In this document: one piece after another, positions 9,318 to 19,145 of the stretch | How the letters are laid out: the number at the start of each line of letters is the position of its first letter | Position numbering within the stretch: position 1 is the first letter of the stretch | NCBI GenBank assembly: GCA_033852165.1 | Contig: JAWSUZ010000020.1 | Location: 124,001 to 188,000 of the forward strand | Direction of reading: 5' to 3' | DNA from: Agarilytica sp033852165 | GTDB taxonomy: Bacteria; Pseudomonadota; Gammaproteobacteria; Pseudomonadales; Cellvibrionaceae | Length of the DNA: 64,000 bases | Position numbers and translations under genes: made by a program | Notes under the pieces: generated by a model | What the model saw: only the letters and a program-made list of their open reading frames with translations | Told to the model about the DNA's origin: nothing | Database searches by the model: none

Positions 9318-9337
9318 TTGGCATTTCAACGTAATAT

Positions 9338-9369
9338 CGTTCCCTTTCTGTTGTGATTGAAAGGGAACG
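9338..9369 (+). promoter_or_regulatory. Hairpin that covers the ribosome site of the next gene
   Basis: CGTTCCCTTTC pairs perfectly over 11 bases with GAAAGGGAACG across a 10-base loop. The right arm contains AAGGGAA, the only good Shine-Dalgarno sequence for the GT4 gene whose ATG is at 9377. No T-run follows, so it is a poor terminator but a good candidate for translational control or mRNA processing. Confidence 0.6.
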
Positions 9370-9376
9370 TTAAACC

Positions 9377-10741
9377 ATGGGCGAAAAAAAGGCCCCGTTA
9401 AAACCCAAAGTCTTGTTTTTAGCTGGTGAGTGCAACCCTCAGTGGCACTCCCTTCCCGCTCTTGTTGCCGAATATTTTAGAGCACTGCTTGCGCATGTAG
9501 ATTTGACTTTAGTCACTCATGTGCGCAACCGCGACGTGCTTGAAGAGTGGTTGCCAGCAACGGTTGAGGTTCACTATATTGATAGTGAAAAGATTTCGAT
9601 GCCTCTCTATCGTTTCGCTCAGTTTTTAACGGGCGACCCGAATAAAGCGATGACCTTGCAGGTTGCCCTTACTTATCCCGCAAATATCTATTTTGAATAT
9701 TGTGTCTGGAAGCAATTTAAGAACGCCCTCAAACGCGGTGACTTTGACCTGATTCATCGGGTGAGTCCAATGTCGCCAACTATCCCAAGCCCCTTGGCTA
9801 AGTGGAGCCCGATTCCATTTATTATTGGTCCTGTCTTAGGAGGCTTACCATGGCCGAAAGAATTTAAAGGCGAAATGCGGAGGGAAAGAGAGTGGATGAA
9901 TTATTTTCGGGCAGCTCATAAATTGATGCCGTATTACGCCTCCACTTATAAAAATGCCTCCGCAATCCTTGCGGGTTATGCCCATACTGTCGGGGATATT
10001 CCTAGCAGGGATCATTCTCGTGTCATCGAATTCTCGGAAGGTGGAATTCATCCAGAAGACTTTCCCGAGCGAAAATTTGAACCTCAAGAAAAAGCAACGA
10101 TTCTATTTGTGGGTCGAATGGTGCCGTTTAAGCAGCCGGAAGTACTAATTCGTTGTTTTGAAAAAAGTGAACGATTAAAAAACCATCGTCTAGTGATTGT
10201 GGGAGATGGCCCGGAGCTTATTCGCTTGCGTAAATTAGTTAATGAGTTGAGCTTGTCAGGCTGCGTGGAATTGACAGGAAGTCTTCCCATTGAGCAAGTT
10301 CGTGCGCTGATGTATGAGGCGGACGTTTTTGCCTTCCCGTCTATTCGTGAACAGGGTGGTGGGGTTTTGACGATGGCTTCCATGTCCTCTACGCCCTGTG
10401 TTGTCGTCGATTATGGAGGCCCTTCACGACGTGTGCCAAAGGGTTGTGGTATTAAGGTCCCGCTAGGTTCGGTCGATCAAATTATTGGTGGGTTTGTTAC
10501 GGCGCTAGAGTCTTTAGTTGATTCACCCGAAAAAAGGCAAGTGATGGGGCTGGCCGCAAGGAAGTTCACGCAAAAATATTATAGTTGGGAATGGAAGGTG
10601 AAAAAAACAAAAGAAATCTATGACTGGGTGTTGGGCCGTATTAGCGATAAACCCGATTTTTGGGCGGAGATTAATCAGCCAGAGGAAGAAGAGAAAAGCC
10701 TGGGCAGTGTTGTGGAGCAGGCGGCTAAAATTTCATTTTAG
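9377..10741 (+). CDS. Glycosyltransferase family 4 (GT-B fold)
   Basis: A 454-residue GT-B enzyme. The N-terminal domain starts at KVLFLAGECNPQWHSLP, and the C-terminal donor domain shows ATILFVGRMVPFKQPEVLIR (about 235-255), VIVGDGPELIRL (about 273) and FAFPSIREQGGGVLTMASM (about 316-334). In the usual E-x7-E motif the first Glu (REQ) is kept but the second position reads Met, a change that may alter catalysis. It follows the DegT aminotransferase gene and ends with an acidic tail rich in Glu. It probably acts in the same pathway as that gene; donor unknown. Confidence 0.82.
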   Translation: MGEKKAPLKPKVLFLAGECNPQWHSLPALVAEYFRALLAHVDLTLVTHVRNRDVLEEWLPATVEVHYIDSEKISMPLYRFAQFLTGDPNKAMTLQVALTYPANIYFEYCVWKQFKNALKRGDFDLIHRVSPMSPTIPSPLAKWSPIPFIIGPVLGGLPWPKEFKGEMRREREWMNYFRAAHKLMPYYASTYKNASAILAGYAHTVGDIPSRDHSRVIEFSEGGIHPEDFPERKFEPQEKATILFVGRMVPFKQPEVLIRCFEKSERLKNHRLVIVGDGPELIRLRKLVNELSLSGCVELTGSLPIEQVRALMYEADVFAFPSIREQGGGVLTMASMSSTPCVVVDYGGPSRRVPKGCGIKVPLGSVDQIIGGFVTALESLVDSPEKRQVMGLAARKFTQKYYSWEWKVKKTKEIYDWVLGRISDKPDFWAEINQPEEEEKSLGSVVEQAAKISF

Positions 10742-11528
10742 AACCCTTGTGTAGAAAAGTAACCTGATAAGTTAAGTTTAAAAAATGAGCTATTGGAGGC
10801 GCGTCACTTAAAATTAGCTTTCGATGTTTAGATTGTTCGCTCAATGCCATCATGTTAGTAGGCGGATGGTTTTTTAGTGATTATCTTGCGATCGTTATTT
10901 AGTCTGCCAATTCATACCTTTTTGAGCGGGACTGGCGTTTGCGATAGTCAAGTAAATTTTGCCACTGCTTTTACAATTTCTCTCGGCTGTATAGGGGCGT
11001 AATCCATTGTTGTGTCCGTGTGGCTTGACTATTGTCGCCAATAATATAGTGGGTTATAGAGTGCTTTTCTTCTTAGAAAGTGCAATGCCTCAGCCTCCAT
11101 TCTGCTTTTTACTTCTTAAAAACGTTTCATAATTGCATTACCCCAACAGTTCTCTCGTCGGCTCATACTGTGCTTTATCTGATAGATCCAGAGCCATTAA
11201 TGGTATTGACTGCTCGTATAGTGGTGCTCTTGATCAGAGTGAAAAAATCTTACGACTTGCCGCTGACCTCAGCTGGTTAGCTGAATACTCTTTCTGTTAG
11301 ATTTACGTTCGGCGATAACGAGAAGGTCCAGCCTAAATATAGGTAACATCACCGCACTAAAGTGGTGGAATTTCGGCGTGAAAAGTAACCTTTGTTTTAC
11401 ACTGACTGAATTGAAAGGCTGGGCTGTAATTACAAGCGTAGGAGATGCAATTCTGGTATATTTGCGCTCATAAATATTGGGTATTCGCCAGCTAATCAAA
11501 CATACAATCGTATAACCTGGGTAACGAC
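10742..11528. other. Long non-coding gap of 787 bases before rfbA
   Basis: No convincing gene is seen. Two frames of 60-80 codons lack family signatures and have poor ribosome sites. A weak sigma-54-like GG-N10-GC occurs near 10928 but is about 590 bases from rfbA. The long length before a biosynthetic operon suggests regulatory sequence or decayed coding DNA. Confidence 0.4.
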
Positions 11529-12407
11529 ATGAGAAAAGGCATTATTCTAGCCGGAGGCAGTGGTACACGGCTCTATCCTTTAACAATGGTGGTCAGTAAG
11601 CAGCTGATGCCGGTCTATGATAAACCGATGATTTATTACCCCTTGGCGACGTTGATGCAAGCGGGTATAACAGAAATTCTCATCATTAGTACGCCAGAAG
11701 AGCTGCCGAGGTTTGAACAATTGTTAGGTGATGGCAGCTCTTGGGGGATTTCTCTGTCCTATGCCGTTCAGCCTAAGCCGGAAGGCTTGGCTCAGGCATT
11801 TATTATCGCGAAGGAATTTTTAGCGAGTTCCAGTGCAGCATTAATTTTGGGCGACAATATGTTTTACGGCCATAACTTGGTCGAGTCTTTGCGGAAGGCT
11901 TCTGAGCAAACTTCAGGGGGTACAGTGTTTGGTTATCATGTCGCTAATCCAGGAGCGTATGGTGTTGTGGAGTTCGACGATTCGGGTAAAGCCGTTTCGA
12001 TAGAGGAAAAGCCTGAAACGCCAAAATCAAACTACGCTGTACCGGGCATATATTTCTTCGATGAAAAGGTGGTTGAGATTGCTGAGCAGGTGAAACCATC
12101 TGCACGAGGCGAGCTTGAAATAACGGAAGTCATAGACGCTTATCTACAAGCCGGTGAGCTCAATGTCGAGGTGATGGGTCGTGGTACAGCTTGGTTGGAT
12201 ACGGGTACACACGACAGTCTGTTGGATGCCGCACAGTTTATTGAAACCATCGAAAAGCGACAGGGATTGAAAGTGAATTGTCCTGAAGAAGTTGCTTATC
12301 GCTCGGGGTTTATTGATGCAAATCAGCTACGTGCACTTGCTGAACCCCTTCGAAAGAGTGGTTACGGCGAGTATTTACTTAACTTATTAGAAAGCAGAGT
12401 GTATTAG
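11529..12407 (+). CDS. rfbA: Glucose-1-phosphate thymidylyltransferase
   Basis: A 292-residue enzyme that makes dTDP-glucose from glucose-1-phosphate and dTTP, the first step to dTDP-L-rhamnose. The N-terminal GIILAGGSGTRLYPLT nucleotide-binding loop, KQLMPVYDKPMIYYPL, LGDNMFYGH (metal-binding Asp), EEKPETPKSNYAVPGIYFFD and RGTAWLDTGTH are all present and full length. It is first in an rfbA-rfbC-rfbD-rfbB set and shares one base with rfbC. The operon points to rhamnose in the exopolysaccharide. Confidence 0.97.
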   Translation: MRKGIILAGGSGTRLYPLTMVVSKQLMPVYDKPMIYYPLATLMQAGITEILIISTPEELPRFEQLLGDGSSWGISLSYAVQPKPEGLAQAFIIAKEFLASSSAALILGDNMFYGHNLVESLRKASEQTSGGTVFGYHVANPGAYGVVEFDDSGKAVSIEEKPETPKSNYAVPGIYFFDEKVVEIAEQVKPSARGELEITEVIDAYLQAGELNVEVMGRGTAWLDTGTHDSLLDAAQFIETIEKRQGLKVNCPEEVAYRSGFIDANQLRALAEPLRKSGYGEYLLNLLESRVY

Positions 12408-12955
12408 TGAATTACATAGAGACTGAAATTCCCGATGTGAAAATCCTAGAGCCTAAGGTCTTCGGTGATGAGCGAGGCTTCTTTATGGAAACTTTTCGAG
12501 CGAATGAATTTAATGAAAAGTGTGCGGAACGGACATTTGTACAAGAAAATCACAGCCGCTCTGACCAGGGAATTCTTAGGGGCTTGCACTACCAAGTCAA
12601 GCACACTCAGGGGAAGTTAGTTCGCGTTGTGAGCGGCTCCGTTTTTGACGTTGCGGTGGATTTACGAAAAAGCTCTGCGACATTTGGGCGTTCGGTTGGT
12701 GTTGAACTATCCGCTGAAAATAAACGGCAGCTATGGGTACCGGAAGGTTTTGCCCATGGATTTTATGTGATCAGTGAAACTGCCGAATTTGTTTACAGGT
12801 GTACAGATTACTACGCCCCAGAACATGAACGCTGCCTTCTATGGAACGACCCCAACTTAAAAATCGACTGGCCGCTAGTCGATGGAAAGACGCCCTCTTT
12901 ATCAGACAAAGATAAAGAAGGCAGTTCATGGGAATCAGCCGAGTATTTTGCATAA
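12407..12955 (+). CDS. rfbC: dTDP-4-dehydrorhamnose 3,5-epimerase
   Basis: A 182-residue cupin-fold epimerase for the third step of dTDP-L-rhamnose synthesis. The signature FGDERGFFMETFRANEF (about 20-36), QENHSRSDQGILRGLHYQ with the catalytic His (about 47-64), FDVAVDLRKSS and WVPEGFAHGFYVIS are intact. It starts with a GTG whose first base is the last base of the rfbA stop codon, and its stop overlaps the rfbD start (TAATG), which implies translational coupling through the operon. Confidence 0.97.
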   Translation: MNYIETEIPDVKILEPKVFGDERGFFMETFRANEFNEKCAERTFVQENHSRSDQGILRGLHYQVKHTQGKLVRVVSGSVFDVAVDLRKSSATFGRSVGVELSAENKRQLWVPEGFAHGFYVISETAEFVYRCTDYYAPEHERCLLWNDPNLKIDWPLVDGKTPSLSDKDKEGSSWESAEYFA

Positions 12956-13818
12956 TGACAAGTGTATTGGTAACGGGATCAGGTCAGCTCGCGTGGGAAT
13001 TACAGCGGACATGTCCAAGCGAGATCGAATTCATTGGGTTACCTCGCGCTGAGCTGGATATTTCTCAATCGGATTCTGTTGTTGAGTGTATACAGCGAAT
13101 ACGACCCGATGTGGTCATAAATGCTGCGGCGTATACCGCTGTGGATAAGGCGGAAAATGACGTAGAGGCGGCTACAGCGGCGAATACTCATGGACCTAAA
13201 TACCTTGCTGAGCAGTGCGAAGCTATAGGCGCGTATTTTTTGCATATATCCACTGACTTTGTTTTTGATGGTTCGTCGAGTAAGCCTTATTTGCCAGATA
13301 CGGATAAAAAGCCAATAGGTGTTTATGGTGAAACGAAAGCTGCGGGTGAAGAGGCAATTGCCCAGCATATGAAAGACCATTGGGCTGTCATTCGAACCGC
13401 GTGGGTGTATTCCGCACATGGCAATAATTTTGTTAAGACGATGCTGCGACTAATGGCCGATAAACCGCAGCTTGGTGTTGTGGGTGACCAAATAGGAACT
13501 CCAACCTGGGCTAGGGGTTTAGCGCTTGCGTGCTGGGCGGCGGTTGATAAAAAAATCGAAGGTCTCTATCACTGGACAGATAGTGGAGTTGCGAGCTGGT
13601 ATGATTTTGCAATCGCGATTCAGAGAATTGGAATCGAGCAAGGCTTACTAAAAAAGGCCATTCCGATTAATAGCATTACTACTGAAGACTATCCTACACC
13701 TGCGCAAAGACCGTCTTATAGTGTGTTAGACAAGAAAAAAATATTGAGTGTATTGCCGGTCAAACCTATGCATTGGGAAGAGCAGTTACGTAGCATGATG
13801 ACTGAGCTGGCGAATTAA
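12955..13818 (+). CDS. rfbD: dTDP-4-dehydrorhamnose reductase
   Basis: A 287-residue short-chain reductase that makes dTDP-L-rhamnose with NAD(P)H. I place the start at the ATG overlapping the rfbC stop (TAATG); an upstream in-frame ATG at 12928 would add nine residues unlike the family. The catalytic Y-x3-K is YGETK, and DVVINAAAYTAVDKAE, STDFVFDG and the C-terminal RPSYSVLDKKK are conserved. The nucleotide-binding loop reads TGSGQLAWEL, one residue shorter than the usual TGxxGQ form. Part of the rfbACDB operon. Confidence 0.93.
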   Translation: MTSVLVTGSGQLAWELQRTCPSEIEFIGLPRAELDISQSDSVVECIQRIRPDVVINAAAYTAVDKAENDVEAATAANTHGPKYLAEQCEAIGAYFLHISTDFVFDGSSSKPYLPDTDKKPIGVYGETKAAGEEAIAQHMKDHWAVIRTAWVYSAHGNNFVKTMLRLMADKPQLGVVGDQIGTPTWARGLALACWAAVDKKIEGLYHWTDSGVASWYDFAIAIQRIGIEQGLLKKAIPINSITTEDYPTPAQRPSYSVLDKKKILSVLPVKPMHWEEQLRSMMTELAN

Positions 13819-13955
13819 TGTTGGCTGTTGGGCCGTTTTTATTTCCAGTAAACCAAATAGAAATTACGCGATTATCTTAGTTCGGTCGTTCGCTAGAAAA
13901 GGCGCGCTAAGAAACGTGTAAATAACAATAGATCAAGTCGCGTTAAAGGGCAGTT

Positions 13956-15059
13956 ATGAGTAAGACATTGTTGGTGACAGGGGCAGCCGGTTTTATCGGT
14001 GCAAACTTCGTTCACTATTGGATGGAAAATTATCCGGAAGATAAGGTCATTGGGCTAGATGCTCTGACTTATGCAGGCAACCGCGCTAACCTGGATTCCG
14101 TTGAGGCTAAGGCTAACTTTCGTTTTGTGCATGCTAACATCTTAGATCAAGAGGTGATCGAAACAATACTGCGCGAGGACGGTGTGGATATTCTCGTACA
14201 CTTTGCAGCGGAGTCACATGTCGACCGCTCTATTCATGGACCGGATGCGTTTTTGGAAACGAATATAATAGGCACGCATAGCTTGTTAAAGGCGGCAAAA
14301 AAAGTGTGGCTGGATGAAGGCCTATTACCAGAGAATCATCGTTTTCATCACGTTTCCACAGACGAAGTTTATGGCACATTGAGTCCGACGGACCCACCGT
14401 TTCGAGAAGATACACCGTATGCTCCTAACTCCCCTTATTCGGCGAGTAAAGCGGCTTCGGATCATTTGGTGCGTTCATATCACCATACCTACGGTCTACA
14501 AGTTAGCACTTCTAACTGTTCCAATAACTATGGCCCGTTTCACTTTCCAGAAAAGCTTGTGCCATTAGTGATTACCAATATCCTTTTCAATAAATCGCTG
14601 CCTATATACGGAGATGGTCAACAAATTCGCGACTGGTTATATGTAGACGATCATGCGCGAGGAATTGATCTCGTGATTCGCAAAGGCGAAGTGGGTGAAA
14701 CCTACAATATCGGGGGTATTAACGAATGGGCGAACATCGATATCGTTAAGTTGATTTGTAGTTTGATGGATGATCATTTTGCGAAGCAACCTGAATTGAA
14801 AGCTACGTATCCGGAAGCTAGCGCTGCGCATAAGCAAGATTCGGAGTCGTTAATTACCTACGTTAAAGATCGGCCGGGACACGATCGCCGTTATGCGATC
14901 GACCCGGCCAAGGCCAATGAAGCTTTGGGGTATCAGCCAAATGAATCTTTTGAAACCGGAATACGAAAAACCATTACTTGGTACTTAGAAAATCAGAGTT
15001 GGTGGTCAGCGGTAATGGATGGATCATATAAAGAGTGGGTTTCGAAGCAATACTCATAA
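13956..15059 (+). CDS. rfbB: dTDP-glucose 4,6-dehydratase
   Basis: A 367-residue extended short-chain dehydrogenase/reductase that converts dTDP-glucose to the 4-keto-6-deoxy sugar. The NAD-binding GAAGFIGANFV (about 9-19), HFAAESHVDRSI, STDEVYG with the catalytic Asp-Glu, and the Y-x3-K in YSASKAASDHLV (about 161-172) are present, as are NCSNNYGPFHFPEKL and GDGQQIRDWLYVDDH. It lies 137 bases after rfbD, so it may have its own promoter, but belongs to the same pathway. The order A-C-D-B differs from the common B-D-A-C. Confidence 0.97.
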   Translation: MSKTLLVTGAAGFIGANFVHYWMENYPEDKVIGLDALTYAGNRANLDSVEAKANFRFVHANILDQEVIETILREDGVDILVHFAAESHVDRSIHGPDAFLETNIIGTHSLLKAAKKVWLDEGLLPENHRFHHVSTDEVYGTLSPTDPPFREDTPYAPNSPYSASKAASDHLVRSYHHTYGLQVSTSNCSNNYGPFHFPEKLVPLVITNILFNKSLPIYGDGQQIRDWLYVDDHARGIDLVIRKGEVGETYNIGGINEWANIDIVKLICSLMDDHFAKQPELKATYPEASAAHKQDSESLITYVKDRPGHDRRYAIDPAKANEALGYQPNESFETGIRKTITWYLENQSWWSAVMDGSYKEWVSKQYS

Positions 15060-15158
15060 GCGACCCAATTTTTATTTTACTGGTAAACAATTATTGGCAA
15101 TACGTCGTGTGCTTATCTGCATTGGTGCACGTTTTCGTGATTAAGTTGGGGAAGGGTT

Positions 15159-15767
15159 ATGAAAAATATTCTTGTTGGGTTTGTATTTTTATTAATATTG
15201 GCGGGCTGTAGTTCAAGTGGCGTTGTTGGTGAATTACCTCCGCTGCAACCCAATGCTATTGGAGAATACAAAATTGGTGTCGGTGATGAGCTACGTGTAA
15301 ATGTTTGGAAAAATACGGAGCTTTCGATGGCTGTACCTGTACGGCCTGACGGTAAAATTTCTCTTCCTCTTGTCGGGGATATTGTGGCACAAGGCATGTC
15401 TCCGAGTGAGCTAGCGGAAAATATCACCGTTGGGCTCAAAACGTTTATTCGCAGCCCCCAAGTTAACGTCATTGTTATTAATGCGGGGAGCGTCGACTAT
15501 CTGTTGCGTGTAAGGGTGACTGGAGCGGTTCGGAGTCCCAGATCTCTACCCCATAAAGATGGTATGACAGTGTTAGATTTGGTGCTTGAAGCGGGTGGGC
15601 CGACTGAGTACGCTTCAAGTAATAATGCAAGGTTGTATCGAAAGGTCGATGGTGAAGTTAAGGTCTATCCCATTCGTCTCAATGATATCTTGAACAAAGG
15701 AAAGCTGAAGACCAACTATACACTGGCACCTTCAGATATTGTGACGATTCCAGAACGACTTTTCTAA
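15159..15767 (+). CDS. Polysaccharide export lipoprotein (Wza-like)
   Basis: A 202-residue predicted outer-membrane lipoprotein with a signal peptide ending in LILAGC (acylated C17). A Poly_export domain follows (YKIGVGDELRVNVWKNTELS, then VRPDGKISLPLVGDIVAQG) and then an SLBB-type domain (RVTGAVRSPRSLPHKDGMTVLDLVLEAGG). This short form, with one SLBB unit, is typical of exosortase-associated export proteins, which help carry the polymer through the outer membrane. It begins a downstream run with a Wzz-like protein and an outer-membrane barrel. Confidence 0.9.
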   Translation: MKNILVGFVFLLILAGCSSSGVVGELPPLQPNAIGEYKIGVGDELRVNVWKNTELSMAVPVRPDGKISLPLVGDIVAQGMSPSELAENITVGLKTFIRSPQVNVIVINAGSVDYLLRVRVTGAVRSPRSLPHKDGMTVLDLVLEAGGPTEYASSNNARLYRKVDGEVKVYPIRLNDILNKGKLKTNYTLAPSDIVTIPERLF

Positions 15768-15799
15768 TCGGGTCATCTATTTCATTTGGTTAGGTCGGG

Positions 15800-17287
15800 G
15801 TGACCGTGGACAGTCAAAATATCTTTAAACAGTTTTTTCGAGCGGTATTTCACGAGCTGTTTCGCTCTAAAACCGCTTACAACATTATCGCATCAGTTAT
15901 CTTACTTTCTGTTGTGGCGATGGGTTATGGCTGGAAAGAATCGTATGTTTCGAATGCCGCTATATCACTTGAGCAGAGGAGCATTTCAAATCCTAGCAGT
16001 GCTGACCTTGACCGACTTGTCAGTGTTTATGAGACCTATTCTTTTCAGCAGCAGATTACGAAAGCCCTAGCATCTCAACTGCCTGCTGAGCTTAAGAGCA
16101 GTGCAGCGCGTGTTGATTATTTCAAAGACCATAGCAAGCTTACTTTGGTTGGCAACAAGGTTATACGACTTTCATTTAGCTCGTCTAACCCTGCTAGGTC
16201 TCAAGCGGCTTTGACGTTGGTTGTGGATGAGTTGCTCAACAAGGTGCAGCCACAAACTAACAGTCAAGATCTTGTTGATATTTATGTATCTTTAAGAGAG
16301 AAAGAAAAAAGCTTAAACCGTGATTTGCAATTAAGCGATGAAAAAATTAAAGCAGCTAAAGCATACACGGAAAACAAAAGCCGCCAGCGAGCACAAGACA
16401 GAGTCGGCTCTATTACGGAAGCATTGCAAGATGTTGAGGTGAACCTTAGCGCATTGGATGCAAAGATTTCAGGTATTTTACGTCGTTTGAACGCTGAAGA
16501 GGCGCTTCACTCCAGCGCGGAGCGGCTAAAACTGTTGAATACACAAAAAGAAAAACTTTTAGCGGCATTAACTGAAAATAACAATATCTATTCCTCCAAT
16601 TCTCCTGAGGTAATTTCACTTCAGCAAGAACTAGACAACGTTAATATTGAAATTGTGTCGCTGACAGAGAAGCAGCCTATGGCATCTAAAAGATCTCGTG
16701 TGAGTGATGCCCTTTATGAACAATTGAGACAACAATTAACTTTAGATGAAATAGAGAAAGAATCACTGATTAGTCGAGAGTTTTCATTGAAACGCATTCT
16801 TTCCTCGGAAACAAAAAAAGCAGATACCGAACAGGCTTATAGTACGGCACTGTCTCATCTTCGTAACGAAGCGGAAATTTTGGGAGAAAAACTGCAAGGC
16901 GTTGTTCAGGCTATTGCTATAAATCTAAAGCAACAACGTAGTAACAAAGAGCAAATTGGGCAATATGTTGTACTAGATGAACCGACGCTTCCTCAAACGT
17001 ATAGCGGTTTTGGTTTTATCGAATTTTTGATTATGGGGCCTTTACTTTCTTTTGGCTTGCCATTTGGCGCAGCGTCTCTATTGGTGTTAAGTGACTCTAG
17101 AATTCGCACCAGTCGCCAGTTAAAAAATATCATGCCGAAAAACTTAGCGGTTTTAAGTGTTATCCCTCACTACAATTCACCAAAAACACTGCGTATTTTC
17201 CGCAAGGCTTTATTGGGGTTGGTGATGTGGGGCATTTTCGTTTTCATTGTGTATTTCACTGTCGGCGTCATCGGGCTTAAAGGATGA
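15800..17287 (+). CDS. Wzz/GNVR-type chain-length determinant protein
   Basis: A 495-residue inner-membrane protein with a helix near residues 27-46, a long periplasmic region rich in coiled coil (about 165-395), and C-terminal helices near 400-425 and 470-490. This matches polysaccharide co-polymerases that set chain length and link polymerase to the export channel. No Walker motif is present, so the partner ATPase is separate. The start is a GTG at 15800 with GGTCGGGG just upstream; a GTG two codons later is possible. It follows the Wza-like gene by 32 bases. A second Wzz-like protein is encoded in the exosortase locus at 50-51.7 kb. Confidence 0.82.
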   Translation: MTVDSQNIFKQFFRAVFHELFRSKTAYNIIASVILLSVVAMGYGWKESYVSNAAISLEQRSISNPSSADLDRLVSVYETYSFQQQITKALASQLPAELKSSAARVDYFKDHSKLTLVGNKVIRLSFSSSNPARSQAALTLVVDELLNKVQPQTNSQDLVDIYVSLREKEKSLNRDLQLSDEKIKAAKAYTENKSRQRAQDRVGSITEALQDVEVNLSALDAKISGILRRLNAEEALHSSAERLKLLNTQKEKLLAALTENNNIYSSNSPEVISLQQELDNVNIEIVSLTEKQPMASKRSRVSDALYEQLRQQLTLDEIEKESLISREFSLKRILSSETKKADTEQAYSTALSHLRNEAEILGEKLQGVVQAIAINLKQQRSNKEQIGQYVVLDEPTLPQTYSGFGFIEFLIMGPLLSFGLPFGAASLLVLSDSRIRTSRQLKNIMPKNLAVLSVIPHYNSPKTLRIFRKALLGLVMWGIFVFIVYFTVGVIGLKG

Positions 17288-17294
17288 CCTGCGA

Positions 17295-18635
17295 ATGAAT
17301 TCAAATAGCGGCTGTGAATATAAAGGTTATTATCTTGGTTTGACGGTGTGCGTGCTACTGTCCTTTACATCTATGTCTTATGGGCAGACGGAAGCACGCG
17401 CTGGTTATGAATTCCTAACTGAAATATTTGTCACTCCCAAAAATGTTGAAAATGCGACTGGTGTTCCCTTGGGGCAAGATGAGATTAGAGAAACACAAAC
17501 TGAATACGGCGTTTCACTGGTTTCTTTATGGACAAGTGAGTTGAGCGAAATCAATGTTGATTACGAGTACTCTAAAACAAGCTTCAGTCAAGACAGCGAG
17601 CAAGAAGGTACATTTCGAGATGGCTCATCTTCATTTGTTTTGGGTAATGAAACCAGTTTCTATCAATTGTCTTTGGATCACTCTATTCGGCGCGTACTTC
17701 GAGAGCCAAATGCTGTAGTGAGCGTTCTGGATAACAGTGAGGAACGGCAGATCACCAGCGTTATGCCGTTACTGCGTGCACGTTTTGATGCCGCGAACTC
17801 GCTAGCGATAGCTTACAGCTTTTCTGATGTTAATTTCGAGGACTCGAAAGAAAACTCATCAGAACGAAAAGCAGTCCAACTCCAGTATTTACGTGATATT
17901 TCTCCGATAGCAGACTTTCTCGCGGTAATGTCGCAAGCACGGATTGATTACGATTTATCCAATAGCGCTGACTATGAGATGAGTTCTGTGGCTTTTGAGC
18001 TTGCGGTCAATCACAGGATTTTTTCATATTCGATCCAGGCGGGTTTATCAAGAATAAAGCCTAAAGAAGGTGAGCCGGAAACCTCATCGACCTTCGGGCT
18101 AACATTGAACAGTGAAATAGTCGGTAATCGTTTTGAGTTGTTTGTTGAGCGTTCAGTTAGCGACACTTCTACAGGCAGCGGCAATGATGGCTTTTTTTCC
18201 ACTCAAGCATCGTTTGATGGCAGTTCAGAAGGACAAGATCAGCTACTGAGAACTGAGTTCGGGCTTAGCTGGGATTATGACCATTTATGTGGAAGATGTG
18301 GCCTTATGGCAAGCATTGGGAAAGAGACAAGTGAATACTTTCACCTTTCAGAAAATGACTCGTCAGAAACCTTTTTCGACTTTAGGCTTAACTATCGGTT
18401 TTCGAGCCGCTTAAAGGCGTCTACTAGCATTCGGAAAACAAAAACGGATATTCCCAACCCCGTAAGGCCTTCGAGCTCGGACAATCAACTCTCGGGCTTG
18501 GAGTTCGCGTATCAATTAAGTCGTAATTTTGAAATCAAGTTGATGCATGAGCGTGAAAAACGTACAGAGAATGATGCTGACATGGGCTCGAAGGTTGATA
18601 CTACGAGCCTAAGCGCAACCTGGCGTTTTGAATAA
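17295..18635 (+). CDS. Predicted outer-membrane beta-barrel protein
   Basis: A 446-residue protein with a signal peptide (LGLTVCVLLSFTSMSYGQ) and then alternating polar and aromatic strands ending in SLSATWRFE, the pattern of an outer-membrane barrel. It resembles the PEP-CTERM-associated outer-membrane family that often accompanies exosortase EPS loci; I cannot confirm the family without a profile search. The ATG at 17295 has AAAGGA upstream; a longer frame from 17247 would overlap the Wzz-like gene and bury the signal peptide. It likely works with the Wza-like protein in polymer secretion. Confidence 0.7.
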   Translation: MNSNSGCEYKGYYLGLTVCVLLSFTSMSYGQTEARAGYEFLTEIFVTPKNVENATGVPLGQDEIRETQTEYGVSLVSLWTSELSEINVDYEYSKTSFSQDSEQEGTFRDGSSSFVLGNETSFYQLSLDHSIRRVLREPNAVVSVLDNSEERQITSVMPLLRARFDAANSLAIAYSFSDVNFEDSKENSSERKAVQLQYLRDISPIADFLAVMSQARIDYDLSNSADYEMSSVAFELAVNHRIFSYSIQAGLSRIKPKEGEPETSSTFGLTLNSEIVGNRFELFVERSVSDTSTGSGNDGFFSTQASFDGSSEGQDQLLRTEFGLSWDYDHLCGRCGLMASIGKETSEYFHLSENDSSETFFDFRLNYRFSSRLKASTSIRKTKTDIPNPVRPSSSDNQLSGLEFAYQLSRNFEIKLMHEREKRTENDADMGSKVDTTSLSATWRFE

Positions 18636-19145
18636 TATAATTCCTGTAAGTCGTTTAACTCAGCGTTGCGCGACCGATACCCAACTATTTCTCGTTCCCC
18701 TAAGCCCATTTCGACTTTTTTTACACACGATAGCATTGATGACTGGAAGTTAGCTGGCAATGGAATCGTTTAGGCCTTGTTTATTACAGCTAAATAGAGA
18801 TAAAAACTGAAAGATATCGTTAACATCACTAATAGGACTTGCGGTGTGGGCAGATAGTAATAGTTTCTGACTGTTTTGCGATCAAAACAACGACTAATCT
18901 GACAGTGATGTCCTTGATATAACAAAGCTATATCTGTATGTCTTCCAATGTTGCACTGTGTCAGGCTTTTATACACAGAGTTTTTCACCCCCATTCAACT
19001 GGCGTAAAAGCCATCAATTTACCTGCTTGCAGGATGAGCGATCTTTAGTCTGAACTTTAAGGGTGAGTGGTAAGCTGTTGTTTTTAAAGAATAAATACTA
19101 TCACCCGTACACCTTTCTCTATTATTTTCCAATTTATTGCCTGCT

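Noticed and set aside
10928..10943. GG-N10-GC with TTGC, sigma-54-like
   Set aside because: The -24 half is poor and it lies about 590 bases from rfbA, so chance is likely.
11080..11499. Short frames on both strands before rfbA
   Set aside because: No ribosome site or family motif; composition looks non-coding.
13039..13419. A 126-codon minus-strand frame
   Set aside because: Wholly inside rfbD, with no recognisable family or ribosome site.
18512..18994. Two minus-strand frames after the barrel gene
   Set aside because: The first overlaps the barrel gene end and neither shows features of a real protein.
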